64,000 bases of DNA, from positions 912,694 through 976,693 of the forward strand of contig JAKLEB010000001.1 in NCBI GenBank assembly GCA_022711765.1, read 5' to 3'. Shown here piece by piece: positions 16,611-25,230 of the stretch. Below the pieces are notes generated by a model that did not search any database, was not told the origin of the DNA, and saw only the letters and a list, made by a program, of their open reading frames with translations. Numbering within the stretch: position 1 is the first letter of the stretch; the number at the start of each line of letters is the position of its first letter. The translations under genes were made by a program, and so were the position numbers. Source of the stretch: Candidatus Krumholzibacteriota bacterium (GTDB lineage: Bacteria; Krumholzibacteriota; Krumholzibacteriia; LZORAL124-64-63).

Positions 16611-19247
16611 ATGCAATCGGACGCTATCGGGGAAACCCTGCTGGAACGCGCCGCGCGACTCGTCTTCTCGCGGCGGGTCTTCCTCGCACTGGGCGCCCTG
16701 GCCGTCGTCTTCTGTGGATTCGCCGCCGTGGATGCCACCAAGGTGCGGCCCAACGACGGCACGGTCTGGGTGCTCGGCCGTCCGACCGTACAGGTGCTCG
16801 AGGTCGTCCCCCGCGGCCCGGGCATACCGCCGACTCCCCTGCGCAAGGGGGACGTCATCACGGGCATCGCCAACCACGTCGTGACGACCCCCCAGGAAGC
16901 CGCCGACGTGCTCGGCGCCCAGCGCCCCGGCGCCACGGTCCCCTACCTGGTGGAACGGAAGGACAAGGCGCTCCTGCTGGACGTCCCGCTCTCTGGCTTC
17001 CGGGTGGCCGACCGGTCCTACGCGGTCAACGTCATCCTGGCTGCGGTCTACCTGGTCATCGGGACCCTGGTCTACCTCAAGAGCGGGAACGACCGGCCAG
17101 CGCGGCTCTTCTTCCTGCTCTGCCTGGCGTTCGCCATCTACTTCATGACCAACCTGGAACGGTCCAGCTACTTCTGGGGCGACATCATCACGCGCAACGG
17201 CGGCGCGTTCGCGCGGTTCATGCTGCCCGCCCTGTTCCTGCAGTTCTTCCTGGTCTTCCCGGGGAAGAAGCAGGCTCTCGCCCGGCATCCCTACCTCTCG
17301 CCCCTGCTCTACCTGCTGCCGCTGATGTTCTACCTCCGGTTCACCCTCGACCAGTTCTTCGGCGACCGCGCCGCGCACATCAACACGGTGACCTGGATCA
17401 TCCTCGGTCTGTACTACGTCGCGGGGCTGGCGGCGCTCGTCCACAGCTACCTCAGCTACCGCGACCCCCTGCTCCGCGAGAGGGTGCGGATCCTCACCTG
17501 GGGCACGCTGGTCGGGGTGCTGCCGTTCCTCGTGTTCAAGATCGGCCTCGAGGAGATCACGGCGCGGACCGATCTGGCGCAGCTCGGGGTGATCCCCCTC
17601 GTGGCGATCCCGATGAGCTTCGGCTACTGCGTCGCGCGCTACCAGGTGCTGCAGATCGAATTCCTCGTCAAGCGGAGCCTGCTGTTCAGCATCCTGACCG
17701 GTCTGCTGGTGCTCGGCTGGGCGATCGTCGTCTTCTGGGCCGGCAGCCAGCTCGTGACGCTGATCGGCTCCGCCAACCCGCTGATCGCGGTCGGTGTCAC
17801 CCTCGCGGTCGCCGGCGTGCTGTGGCCGGTGCGCAATCGCCTGCAGCGGTCGCTCGAAGCGCGGCTCTATCGCTCGCGCGCCAATCTCGCGGTGCTCCTC
17901 GAGCAGTTCAGCCGCGAGATTCCCGGCCTCATCCAGCAGCAGGCGCTGCTCGACCGGATCGGCCGCGGACTGCAGGAAGCGCTCGAGTTGCCGCGCCTCT
18001 GGGTCTACCTACCGGATGCCGGCGGCGACGCCGCGACCTGGACCCGCGCCTGGCCCCAGGCTCCGGCGGGCGTCCCGCCGGCGCTCCCGCGGCAGATCGA
18101 GCTGGGTGCGACGCTCAAGACCATCACGCAGCGCCTCGAGCCGTTCTGGATCGACCTCGAGGACGCTCTGCCCGAAGCGCAGCACCTGGCCATCTCGAGG
18201 GAACAGGTCGAGCTCGCCGCGCGGCGTCGCGAGCAGCGCCAGCTGGCCAGCGCCGGCGTCAACCTCCTGGTCCCGCTGGCCGCGTCGGGTCGCGTCATCG
18301 GCCTGATCGCCTTGCCGGCGAAACCGGGCGAGGAAGCCTACCAGCTGCACGAGATCCAGCTGTTGACGATCGTGGCCGGCCAGACGGCGACCCAGCTCGA
18401 GAACGCCCGCCTCTACGAGGAGGAGGTCGCGAAGCAGAAGCTCGAGGAGGAGATGCGTTTGGCGCGCGAGATCCAGAGCAGGCTCATGCCCGCCGCGCTG
18501 CCGACCTTCGCAGGGATCCAGTTCGACGCCGTGAACCTCTCGAGCAAGACGGTTTCCGGCGACTACTACGACGTCATCCCCCGCGTCGATGGCCAGGTGG
18601 CCATGGTCATCGCGGACGTGTGCGGCAAGGGGATGCCCGCGTCGCTCCTGGCCTCGAATCTGCAGGCCTCGCTGCGCGCCCAGTGCGACATCTGCGATTC
18701 GCCCGGCGACATCCTCCTGCGCGTCAATCGCCAGCTGCACGCGGCGACGGACAGCCGGCACTTCGCGACGGTCTTCCTGGCCTTCTTCGACCCGCGGACC
18801 CGCCGGCTGCGCTACAGCTCGGCCGGCCACGACGCGCCGGTCGTGATCGACGCCGACAACCGGATCTCCAGGCTCGCAGAAGGCGGCCTGCCGCTCGGCG
18901 CCTTCGATTTCGGGGACTACGACGAGGGCGCGGTCGAGCTCCGCGACGGCGATCTGCTGCTGCTCTATACCGACGGGCTCACGGAGACCAAGAGCCCGGA
19001 CGGCGAGGACGAGTACGGCACGGCGCGCCTCGACCACTTCCTGCGCGAGCACCGGCACCTCGACGTCGGAGCGCTCCTGCCGCGCATCGATCAGGAACTG
19101 CAGCTCTTCCGCGGTCGCCGCGACGCCGAGGACGACATCACGCTCCTGGCGCTCAAGATCGCGCCGCCCTCGCGATCCGCCGCCGGTTCGGCCCGTGCCG
19201 CCGGTTCGGTCTTCGCCACGAACATCACGCCCGAGGAGGCGTCATGA
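16611..19247 (+). CDS. Membrane PDZ/GAF/SpoIIE-type serine phosphatase (RsbU-like)
   Basis: 878 residues from the ATG at 16611; a TTG at 16518 would add 31 residues. Layout: one membrane anchor (about 22-40), a PDZ-like segment (LRKGDVITGIANHVVTTPQEA, about 78-98), a block of roughly seven membrane helices (about 137-445), a GAF-like segment (about 465-630), and a PP2C-SpoIIE phosphatase domain (about 645-865). The phosphatase motifs are VSGDYYDV, VIADVCGKGMPASLLAS, YSSAGHDAPVV and LLLYTDGLTE. Such enzymes dephosphorylate anti-anti-sigma (STAS) proteins in partner-switching circuits. No STAS or anti-sigma kinase gene is adjacent. The stop overlaps the TPR gene by ATGA, so the two probably work together. 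Confidence 0.9.
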   Translation: MQSDAIGETLLERAARLVFSRRVFLALGALAVVFCGFAAVDATKVRPNDGTVWVLGRPTVQVLEVVPRGPGIPPTPLRKGDVITGIANHVVTTPQEAADVLGAQRPGATVPYLVERKDKALLLDVPLSGFRVADRSYAVNVILAAVYLVIGTLVYLKSGNDRPARLFFLLCLAFAIYFMTNLERSSYFWGDIITRNGGAFARFMLPALFLQFFLVFPGKKQALARHPYLSPLLYLLPLMFYLRFTLDQFFGDRAAHINTVTWIILGLYYVAGLAALVHSYLSYRDPLLRERVRILTWGTLVGVLPFLVFKIGLEEITARTDLAQLGVIPLVAIPMSFGYCVARYQVLQIEFLVKRSLLFSILTGLLVLGWAIVVFWAGSQLVTLIGSANPLIAVGVTLAVAGVLWPVRNRLQRSLEARLYRSRANLAVLLEQFSREIPGLIQQQALLDRIGRGLQEALELPRLWVYLPDAGGDAATWTRAWPQAPAGVPPALPRQIELGATLKTITQRLEPFWIDLEDALPEAQHLAISREQVELAARRREQRQLASAGVNLLVPLAASGRVIGLIALPAKPGEEAYQLHEIQLLTIVAGQTATQLENARLYEEEVAKQKLEEEMRLAREIQSRLMPAALPTFAGIQFDAVNLSSKTVSGDYYDVIPRVDGQVAMVIADVCGKGMPASLLASNLQASLRAQCDICDSPGDILLRVNRQLHAATDSRHFATVFLAFFDPRTRRLRYSSAGHDAPVVIDADNRISRLAEGGLPLGAFDFGDYDEGAVELRDGDLLLLYTDGLTETKSPDGEDEYGTARLDHFLREHRHLDVGALLPRIDQELQLFRGRRDAEDDITLLALKIAPPSRSAAGSARAAGSVFATNITPEEAS

Positions 19248-20734
19248 AACGCATCGGACCGCTCATCCTGGTCGCCGCCGTCGTCTTCATCGCGGCCGGC
19301 CTGGTCCTGCGGCATCGTGATCCGGCGACCGCCTACACGGCCGACAAGGCCGCCTGGGACCTCTACGACCAGGGCGAGTTCTACCTGCAGGCGTTCCGGT
19401 ACCGCGAGGCCGAGCAGAAGCTCGAGCAAGCGCTCGCCCTGGACGGGAACCTCGCGATGGCGCACGTGGCCCTCGCTGAGCTCCACTATCGTCTGGGCAG
19501 GAGCGAGCCGTCGAAGCGCCAGTACGCCATGGCCGACAGCCTGGCCGGGCTCGTCACTGACGATCGCGCGCGGCTCCTCCTCGAGGTCCGCCTCTCCCAG
19601 TCCAGGTCCTCGCGTTTCTTCGCGGACGCCGATTCCCTGCTCGCCGCCGCGCAGGCCGAATCTCCCGACGAGCTGATCGTGCTGGTGGCGCAGGCTCTCG
19701 CGGCCGACCGCGACCGGGACCTGGATCTCGCCGAGCGGACCTGGAAGCACATCCTGGAGATCAACCCGAACTACGCGGGGGCCTACAACTTCCTGGGCTA
19801 CCTCTACCTCGGCCGCGGGCGGTACGACGAGGCCGAAGCGGCGATCCGGAAGTACGCCTTCGTGGCGCCAGACCTCGCCAATCCTCACGATTCCCTCGGC
19901 GAGGTCCTGATGACGGTCGGACGGTACGAGGAAGCCGAGGAGGAATTCAAGGCGGCCCTCAAGAAGCAACCGGACTTCTTCTATTCGCTCCGGAACATCG
20001 GTCGCATCTACATCGAACGCGGCGAGGTCGACCGCGCCCTCGCACTGGTGGACACGCTGGCGACCGTCGACGCGATCAAGGGTACCGCGATCCAGAAGGA
20101 GACGGAGCTGGATCTCATCCACCGCCTCTTCATCCACCGGGTGCAGGCCGATTTCGAGTCCTACGCGACGCGCTTCCTCGCGACCTACCCCACCGACGAC
20201 AACGTCCCGTCCGTGCGGATCCGCCTGCTGCTGGCGCACGGCGAGACGGATCTCGCGCTCGCGCTCCTCGATTCGTTCCGCCGCGTTCGCGAGCAGGATC
20301 CCCAGTTCCTGGAGAGCGAGGCCCTGAGGGCCCGGCTCCGCCTCAGCGTCTCCCGGTGGCGAGGTCTGGCGGCGGAGCAGGCCGGGGACGCCGCCGCAGC
20401 CGCGCGGTACTTCCAGGAATCGCTGGCGCTCGCGCGGGATTTCCCCCCGCACGAGAGCTTGTTCGAGCGGATCCACCTGGCCTACAACCTGATCCCGCTG
20501 CGCGGATATGACGAGGCCCGCATCCAGGTCAGGGAGGCGCTCACGGTCAATCCGCGGATCGCGGAGGGCACGCTGGTGGCGGCGAGCATCGAAGCGGCGG
20601 CCGGACAGACCGCCGAAGCGCATCGGCTGCTGGATACCGTGGAACGGATCCTCGAACGCGCCGATCCGGATTATCCGGTCCTGCTGGACGCGAAGCGCCT
20701 ACGCGAGGAGTTGCCCGACCGCGACGGGATCTGA
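19244..20734 (+). CDS. Membrane-anchored TPR protein
   Basis: 496 residues from the ATG overlapping the phosphatase stop, with GAGGAGG just upstream. An N-terminal hydrophobic segment (about 5-22) anchors it or acts as a signal. The rest is tetratricopeptide-like helical repeats, clearest at about 35-85 (REAEQKLEQALALDGNLAMAHVALAELHYRLGR) and 165-265 (PNYAGAYNFLGYLYLGRGRYDEAEAAIRKY, then PHDSLGEVLMTVGRYEEAEEEFKAAL). It is likely an extracytoplasmic scaffold or sensor arm for the phosphatase, inferred from coupling. Its last 36 bases overlap the end of the convergent glycosyltransferase gene. Confidence 0.85.
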   Translation: MKRIGPLILVAAVVFIAAGLVLRHRDPATAYTADKAAWDLYDQGEFYLQAFRYREAEQKLEQALALDGNLAMAHVALAELHYRLGRSEPSKRQYAMADSLAGLVTDDRARLLLEVRLSQSRSSRFFADADSLLAAAQAESPDELIVLVAQALAADRDRDLDLAERTWKHILEINPNYAGAYNFLGYLYLGRGRYDEAEAAIRKYAFVAPDLANPHDSLGEVLMTVGRYEEAEEEFKAALKKQPDFFYSLRNIGRIYIERGEVDRALALVDTLATVDAIKGTAIQKETELDLIHRLFIHRVQADFESYATRFLATYPTDDNVPSVRIRLLLAHGETDLALALLDSFRRVREQDPQFLESEALRARLRLSVSRWRGLAAEQAGDAAAAARYFQESLALARDFPPHESLFERIHLAYNLIPLRGYDEARIQVREALTVNPRIAEGTLVAASIEAAAGQTAEAHRLLDTVERILERADPDYPVLLDAKRLREELPDRDGI

Positions 20735-22075
20735 CGGGGCTTGCGGCCGCTCGGGGAAGTGATCGAGGACCCTGGTCCGCCAGCTCTGCGCGTTGTCGTG
20801 GAACCCGAGTTCCTCGAGGAGGCTGCAGCCTCGCTCCCAGGCGCGGACGTTCCACTCGCTGGCCGTGACGGCGCGGAGGTAGAGCCGGAGCGCCCGCTTG
20901 CGATCGCCGGCGACGCGCGCGCACTCGGCGAGCCCGACCCAGGCGGCCGAGTAATCCTGGTCTCGGCTCAGCGCCTGCTCGTAGGCCTCGGCTGCGTCGG
21001 CCAGACGGCTCTCGGCGAGGGCGAGGTCTCCGCGGCAGACCAGCGGATAGAGGTCCCGGATCCGCGAACTCTTCGGCGTCGCGGCCGGCGGCAGCGCCTC
21101 GATGGCGGCGAGATCCCGGCGGACGCGGCCGGCCAGCTCCAGGCGACGCGCGGCGACGTCGGTCGCGACCAGCTGGTCGAGCGCGGCGCGAGCCGCCAGG
21201 AAGCAGAGCCGCGCGGTGTCTCCCCACTCGCGCCGAGCGACCTCGACGATCGTGGCGGCTGCCGCGGGCTGGCCGATCGCGAGGTGGACGGCGGCCAGAT
21301 CTCCCGCCAGAAATCCGCCGAACGCCACGAGCCGGCGCATCTCCGGCGGCAGCCCGGTCACCCTGCGCCAGGCGGAGTCGAGGTGATGCAGGCTCGTGCG
21401 CAGGCCGGCGACCGGCAGCACGTCGTCGTCGAGCCGCAGCAGCATCTCGCTCCCCAGCTGGTACTCGAAGTAGGGCTCGTCCTGGCAGTCGCCGACCGCC
21501 TTCCGCAGCAGGCGGAGGTTGCGGTCGCGCTTGCGCGCGCGCTGGTCGGCGCCTCCGCCGTCGTGGACGATCACGAGCGGCGAGTCCGCGATGACGAGCC
21601 CGGTCGATTCGGCGTGGACGGTCAGGCTGGGCACGATCTGTTCGTGAACCGGATACCGGTACCGGAGGTCCGGGTGGCTGCGGAACAGGCGGACGTCGGG
21701 GAACGCGCGCGAATGGTCGCTGCCGTGGGCGCCGAACAGGCGCACCCGGTAGCCGGCGACCCCGGGGTCCGCCAGGAGCCGCTGGAACTCGACCGGCCGG
21801 ATGCTCTGGAGCTGCTCGTCGCAGTCCAGCACGAGGATCCAGTCGCAGGCGGCCGCGGCGAGGGCGGTATTGCGCGCGGCGGCGAAGTCATCGTGCCAGG
21901 CGTAGTCGAGCACTCGCGCGCCGTAGCCCTCGGCGATGATCCGGGTGTTGTCCCGGGAGCCGGTGTCCACGACCACGATCTCGTCGACGAGCGCCAGAGC
22001 CGACTTGATCGCCTTCCCGATGTAGGACTCCTCGTCGCGCGCAATCATGCACAGGCTGATCGTCTTGCGTTTCAT
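20699..22075 (-). CDS. Family 2 glycosyltransferase with C-terminal TPR-like region
   Basis: 458 residues. The N-terminal GT2 domain (about 1-220) begins ISLCMIARDEESYIGKAIKSAL and carries DEIVVVDTGSRDNT, AAARNTALAAA and the metal-binding LDCDEQL, so it should transfer a sugar from a nucleotide donor. Then RYRYPVHEQIVPS, common in this tetratricopeptide glycosyltransferase group. The remaining half is helical with TPR-like repeats near 360-430 (RLADAAEAYEQALSRDQDYSAAWVGLAECARVAGDRKRALRLY). The acceptor is unknown. The final 36 bases overlap the 3' end of the opposing TPR gene. Confidence 0.88.
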   Translation of the reverse strand: MKRKTISLCMIARDEESYIGKAIKSALALVDEIVVVDTGSRDNTRIIAEGYGARVLDYAWHDDFAAARNTALAAAACDWILVLDCDEQLQSIRPVEFQRLLADPGVAGYRVRLFGAHGSDHSRAFPDVRLFRSHPDLRYRYPVHEQIVPSLTVHAESTGLVIADSPLVIVHDGGGADQRARKRDRNLRLLRKAVGDCQDEPYFEYQLGSEMLLRLDDDVLPVAGLRTSLHHLDSAWRRVTGLPPEMRRLVAFGGFLAGDLAAVHLAIGQPAAAATIVEVARREWGDTARLCFLAARAALDQLVATDVAARRLELAGRVRRDLAAIEALPPAATPKSSRIRDLYPLVCRGDLALAESRLADAAEAYEQALSRDQDYSAAWVGLAECARVAGDRKRALRLYLRAVTASEWNVRAWERGCSLLEELGFHDNAQSWRTRVLDHFPERPQAPSDPVAVGQLLA

Positions 22076-22205
22076 GGAGCCGTAGGGTTCCTTTGGTCTG
22101 GAAATCAGCGGTCCCGACCGGTATCGGCCCGAACGGCCGCCGATTTAGGGCCGACCGGCTCCGACCCGCGCCCGCACGGGGCCTCAGGCCGCCCCCGGAG
22201 CGACG

Positions 22206-22718
22206 ATGCCAGACCCGACTTCCCAGCAACGCTGCCCGATCTACGCCTTGCTGGACAACGTGCGGAGCGCCTGGAACGTGGGCTCCATGTTCAGGACCGC
22301 CGACGCGGCCGGTCTTTCCGGGCTCTACCTGTGCGGCATGACGGCCACCCCGCCGCGGACCGACCTCGAGAAGACCGCGCTGGGCGCCACCAGCACCATG
22401 CCCTGGGACTACTGGACGGACACCCTGGCGGCGATCCGGACCGTCCGGGAGCGCGGAATCCAGGTCGTGGCGCTGGAGTGCGCCCCCGGGGCGGCGCCGT
22501 TCGACGCCTACCCGTACCGCTTCCCCTTGTGTTTCCTGGTCGGGCACGAGGTCCGCGGCATCTCGCCGGCGGTGCTCGCCGCGTGCGACGCGGTCGTCGC
22601 GGTCCCGATGTACGGCGGCAAGGAGTCCCTGAACGTGGCCGTCTGTTTCGGAATCATGGCCTACGAGGCGCGACGCCGCTGGTCCGTTCAGGCGACGAAT
22701 TCCAGCCGCCAGGCGTAG
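22206..22718 (+). CDS. SpoU/TrmH-family RNA methyltransferase
   Basis: 170 residues, the compact form without an N-terminal substrate-binding domain. SPOUT motifs: LDNVRSAWNVGSMFRTADAAG (motif 1 with the catalytic Arg), FLVGHEVRGISPAVLAACD (motif 2) and VPMYGGKESLNVAVCFGIMAYEA (motif 3, which makes the knot and binds SAM). It would 2'-O-methylate ribose in tRNA or rRNA; the target nucleotide cannot be read from sequence. The 3' end overlaps the opposing squalene-synthase-like gene by 31 bases. Confidence 0.9.
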   Translation: MPDPTSQQRCPIYALLDNVRSAWNVGSMFRTADAAGLSGLYLCGMTATPPRTDLEKTALGATSTMPWDYWTDTLAAIRTVRERGIQVVALECAPGAAPFDAYPYRFPLCFLVGHEVRGISPAVLAACDAVVAVPMYGGKESLNVAVCFGIMAYEARRRWSVQATNSSRQA

Positions 22719-23734
22719 GCCCGCAGCAGGTGGTTGCTCGCGGCGCACACCCTGGCCGCCGTCACCGTCCGGTACACCACGGACCGTCCGACCTTGACCC
22801 GCAGGCCGGCTTCCGGGTACCGCCGGTCCTCCTCCAGGGCCCGCAGGGTCCGCAAGGCCAGGTAGTACGGGACCAGGCAGAACAGGCGCAGCTGGTACTC
22901 GGTTCGCGGCATGGCCAGGCAGTACTCCCGGGCGTGCTGCAGGCGCTCGCGGGCCCGCCGGGACAGCCACGCGAGCGCCGCGCGGGCGCGAGGGCGCTGG
23001 GATGGCTCGAGCAGATCGGCGACCGCCAGCCCTTCGGCCCGGCAGACGGTCTCGGGAACGTAGCTGACGCCACGCTGCCGGTCGCGCGCCACGTCCGCCA
23101 GGATGTTCACGAGCTGCAGACCGGCGCCGAAATCCTCGGCCAGCGCGTCGAGCCGGGCAGCGGCGCGGGCGTCGATGCGGGGACGCACGGCGGCGAAGAC
23201 GGCGGTCAGGAGGTGGCCGACGGTGCCGGCCACGTAGTAGCAGTACCGGTCGAGGTCCGCCTCGTTGTCCAGACCCCGCAAGGTCCCGCCGTCACCGAGC
23301 TCGCGCACGGGTCTGCCCGCGAACTCGGCCATGCCGTGGCACATCTCCTGGACCCAGGGGACGACCGCCGCAGCCACCGCCGGTGGCTGCTCGCGGAGGA
23401 GTCCCAGGACGCGGCCGGCGCCGGCCGCGAGCCTGGTATCGGCGTCACCGCCCGCAGGCAGCGCCGTCTTGAGCGGCCCCACGTCGACGGACGGATCGGC
23501 GAGCGCTCGTCCGAAGAGGTCGAGCAGGCGTCGCTTGGTCGCCAGGTCCACGTCTGGGGCATCCTCGACGGTATCGGCGACGCGGCACAGCAGGTAGCTG
23601 AGCAGGACCGGCCGGCGGACGTCGTCGGGCAAAAAGCGGATGCAGAGCGCGAACGTCCGCGACACCTGCGTCAGCATGTCCTCGCACCACTCCCAGTCGT
23701 CCTCGAGCGGGCTCTGCATGCGATCGCCTGCCAT
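22688..23734 (-). CDS. Squalene/phytoene synthase family protein
   Basis: 348 residues from the ATG at 23734, four bases after the upstream adenosine deaminase stop; ATG at 23719 is an alternative. Head-to-head prenyl synthase motifs: SRTFALCIRFLPDDVRRPVLLSYLLCRVADTVED (first Asp-rich motif DTVED), DRYCYYVAGTVGHLLT, and the second Asp-rich motif GLQLVNILADVARDRQRGVSYVP. It should condense two prenyl diphosphates, FPP to squalene or GGPP to phytoene. SRTFAL plus RVADTVED is nearer the squalene-synthase side (eukaryote-like) than CrtB, but product assignment is uncertain. No hopanoid or carotenoid gene adjoins. Confidence 0.85.
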   Translation of the reverse strand: MAGDRMQSPLEDDWEWCEDMLTQVSRTFALCIRFLPDDVRRPVLLSYLLCRVADTVEDAPDVDLATKRRLLDLFGRALADPSVDVGPLKTALPAGGDADTRLAAGAGRVLGLLREQPPAVAAAVVPWVQEMCHGMAEFAGRPVRELGDGGTLRGLDNEADLDRYCYYVAGTVGHLLTAVFAAVRPRIDARAAARLDALAEDFGAGLQLVNILADVARDRQRGVSYVPETVCRAEGLAVADLLEPSQRPRARAALAWLSRRARERLQHAREYCLAMPRTEYQLRLFCLVPYYLALRTLRALEEDRRYPEAGLRVKVGRSVVYRTVTAARVCAASNHLLRAYAWRLEFVA

Positions 23735-23738
23735 CGGT

Positions 23739-24818
23739 TCAGATGAGGAGCCGGCGACGCCGGGCGATCTCCCCGGAGAACTGCGCACCCAGCGCTTCGA
23801 ATTCCGCCAGGACCTGCTCGATCAACCGCTGCTTCTCGGCCAGGGGCAGGAACGCCGCCTTGAATCCGTTGAGCAACAGGCCGAGCACGTCATCGAGATC
23901 GAGGTCGAACGCCGCGACCGCCAACTCGTACTCGCGCGTGACCGTGGTCCCGCTGACCAGGCGGTTATCCGTGTTCAGCGTAACCCGCAACCCCTCGGAA
24001 AGGAAGCGTCCGATGGGGTGTTCCGACAGCGAATTCACCGCCCGCGTCTGCAAGTTGCTGGCGAGGCAGACCTCGACCGGGATGCGAAAATCGTTCACCC
24101 AGGCGAGCAGATCCTCATCCTCGGCCAGGCGCGTGCCGTGGCCGAGCCGGCGCGCGCCGGCGAAATGCAGGGCCTGGTGGATCGACGCGGGGCCGTAAGC
24201 CTCGCCGGCATGGACGGTCACCGAGACGTTGGCGGCGCGGACGATGTCGAACGCCGCCAGGTGCTCGCGGGCCGGGTTGTCGCGCTCGGCGCCGGCCAGA
24301 TCGAAGCCGACCACGCCGCGGCCGCGCCAGCGCGCGGCCAGCCGCGCCAGCTCGACGCTGCCGCTGGGGTCCAGATGCCGGATCCCGCAGATGATCTGGC
24401 CGCAACGGATCCCGTACCGCCGCTGGGCCCTCGCGAGGCCGCGCTGGACGGCGGCGACGACTGCGTCGAGGTCCAGCCCCGCGCGCTGATGCAGGATCGG
24501 CGCGTAGCGGACCTCCAGGCACCGCACGTTCTCGAGGTGCGAATCCTCGGCCAGCTCGAAGGCAATGCGCTCGAGAGCCGCCGCATCCTGCATGACGGTC
24601 AGGGTCACGTCGAAGACCTTCAGGTAGTCCTCGAGGGAGGAACAGGCGGCAGGCGCCCGGCAGAACGCCTCGACGTCGGGTTCGGCCTGCAACTGAGGCA
24701 ATACGCCGCGCTCGCGCGCGAGCTCGAGGACCGTCGCCGGGCGCAGAGACCCGTCCAGGTGGACGTGGAGGTCGGTTTTCGGCAGGGCATGCAGGAGGTC
24801 GTAGGGCGGACGGTCCAT
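23739..24818 (-). CDS. add: Adenosine deaminase
   Basis: 359 residues, full length. Converts adenosine and deoxyadenosine to inosine and deoxyinosine in purine salvage. Zinc and substrate motifs: PKTDLHVHLDGSLRPATVLEL (two His ligands), VTVHAGEAYGPASIHQAL (His ligand and catalytic Glu), RRLGHGTRL (catalytic His) and LRVTLNTDNRLVSGTTVTREYELA (Asp ligand; NTDNRLVS replaces the NTDDP of other subgroups). It precedes the squalene-synthase-like gene by a few bases and probably shares its transcript, without an obvious metabolic link. Confidence 0.93.
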   Translation of the reverse strand: MDRPPYDLLHALPKTDLHVHLDGSLRPATVLELARERGVLPQLQAEPDVEAFCRAPAACSSLEDYLKVFDVTLTVMQDAAALERIAFELAEDSHLENVRCLEVRYAPILHQRAGLDLDAVVAAVQRGLARAQRRYGIRCGQIICGIRHLDPSGSVELARLAARWRGRGVVGFDLAGAERDNPAREHLAAFDIVRAANVSVTVHAGEAYGPASIHQALHFAGARRLGHGTRLAEDEDLLAWVNDFRIPVEVCLASNLQTRAVNSLSEHPIGRFLSEGLRVTLNTDNRLVSGTTVTREYELAVAAFDLDLDDVLGLLLNGFKAAFLPLAEKQRLIEQVLAEFEALGAQFSGEIARRRRLLI

Positions 24819-25230
24819 GGAGAGTCCTTCCCGGCGGCGTGAGGGAGAATCTCAACCTCGTCAAAAAATATCGATGCGGGCGAAGCCGGCCAGTGCGTGG
24901 CGGGAGCGACTCTTTCCCACCGCTGCTGGCGCGTCCTCGATTCTCCCCCGACGACTAGCCAGGAGGCCGGAGGAACCCGCATCGAAATGACCACGGTCAA
25001 CGCACGCGAAGCACCGCGGCTAGCTAAGTATACAGATCCTGAACCGGTTGTTCAAGTCGCCGCAAACATTGGACATTGCATTTCCCAACCCATATATTCC
25101 AGCAGGCTTTCCGGAGCATCCCGACCCGGAAGGGAAGCGCGGGCCAGGGGCCGGGCGATCGCGGCCGGTCCAGCTGGCGGCGCAACCGATACGCAGGTAT
25201 CCGTGCCGGACGACGACGAGGAGAACAGGC
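24819..25230. other. Gene-free divergent intergenic region
   Basis: 412 bases between the minus-strand adenosine deaminase and the plus-strand barrel-protein gene. The right half is AT-richer and contains the sigma-70 promoter listed separately (25069-25098). The left half should contain the add promoter, but I could not define it. No RNA gene or repeat was seen. Confidence 0.6.
25069..25098 (+). promoter_or_regulatory. Sigma-70 promoter of the barrel-protein gene
   Basis: TTGGAC (25069-25074), an 18-nt spacer and TATATT (25093-25098). The predicted start near 25105 gives a 5' leader of about 125 nt before the ATG at 25231. Confidence 0.75.

Noticed and set aside
20741..23746. 1001-residue plus-strand frame
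   Set aside because: It runs across the glycosyltransferase, the intergenic gap and the squalene-synthase gene, and its composition is an antisense artefact. The real plus-strand gene inside is the SpoU methylase in another frame.
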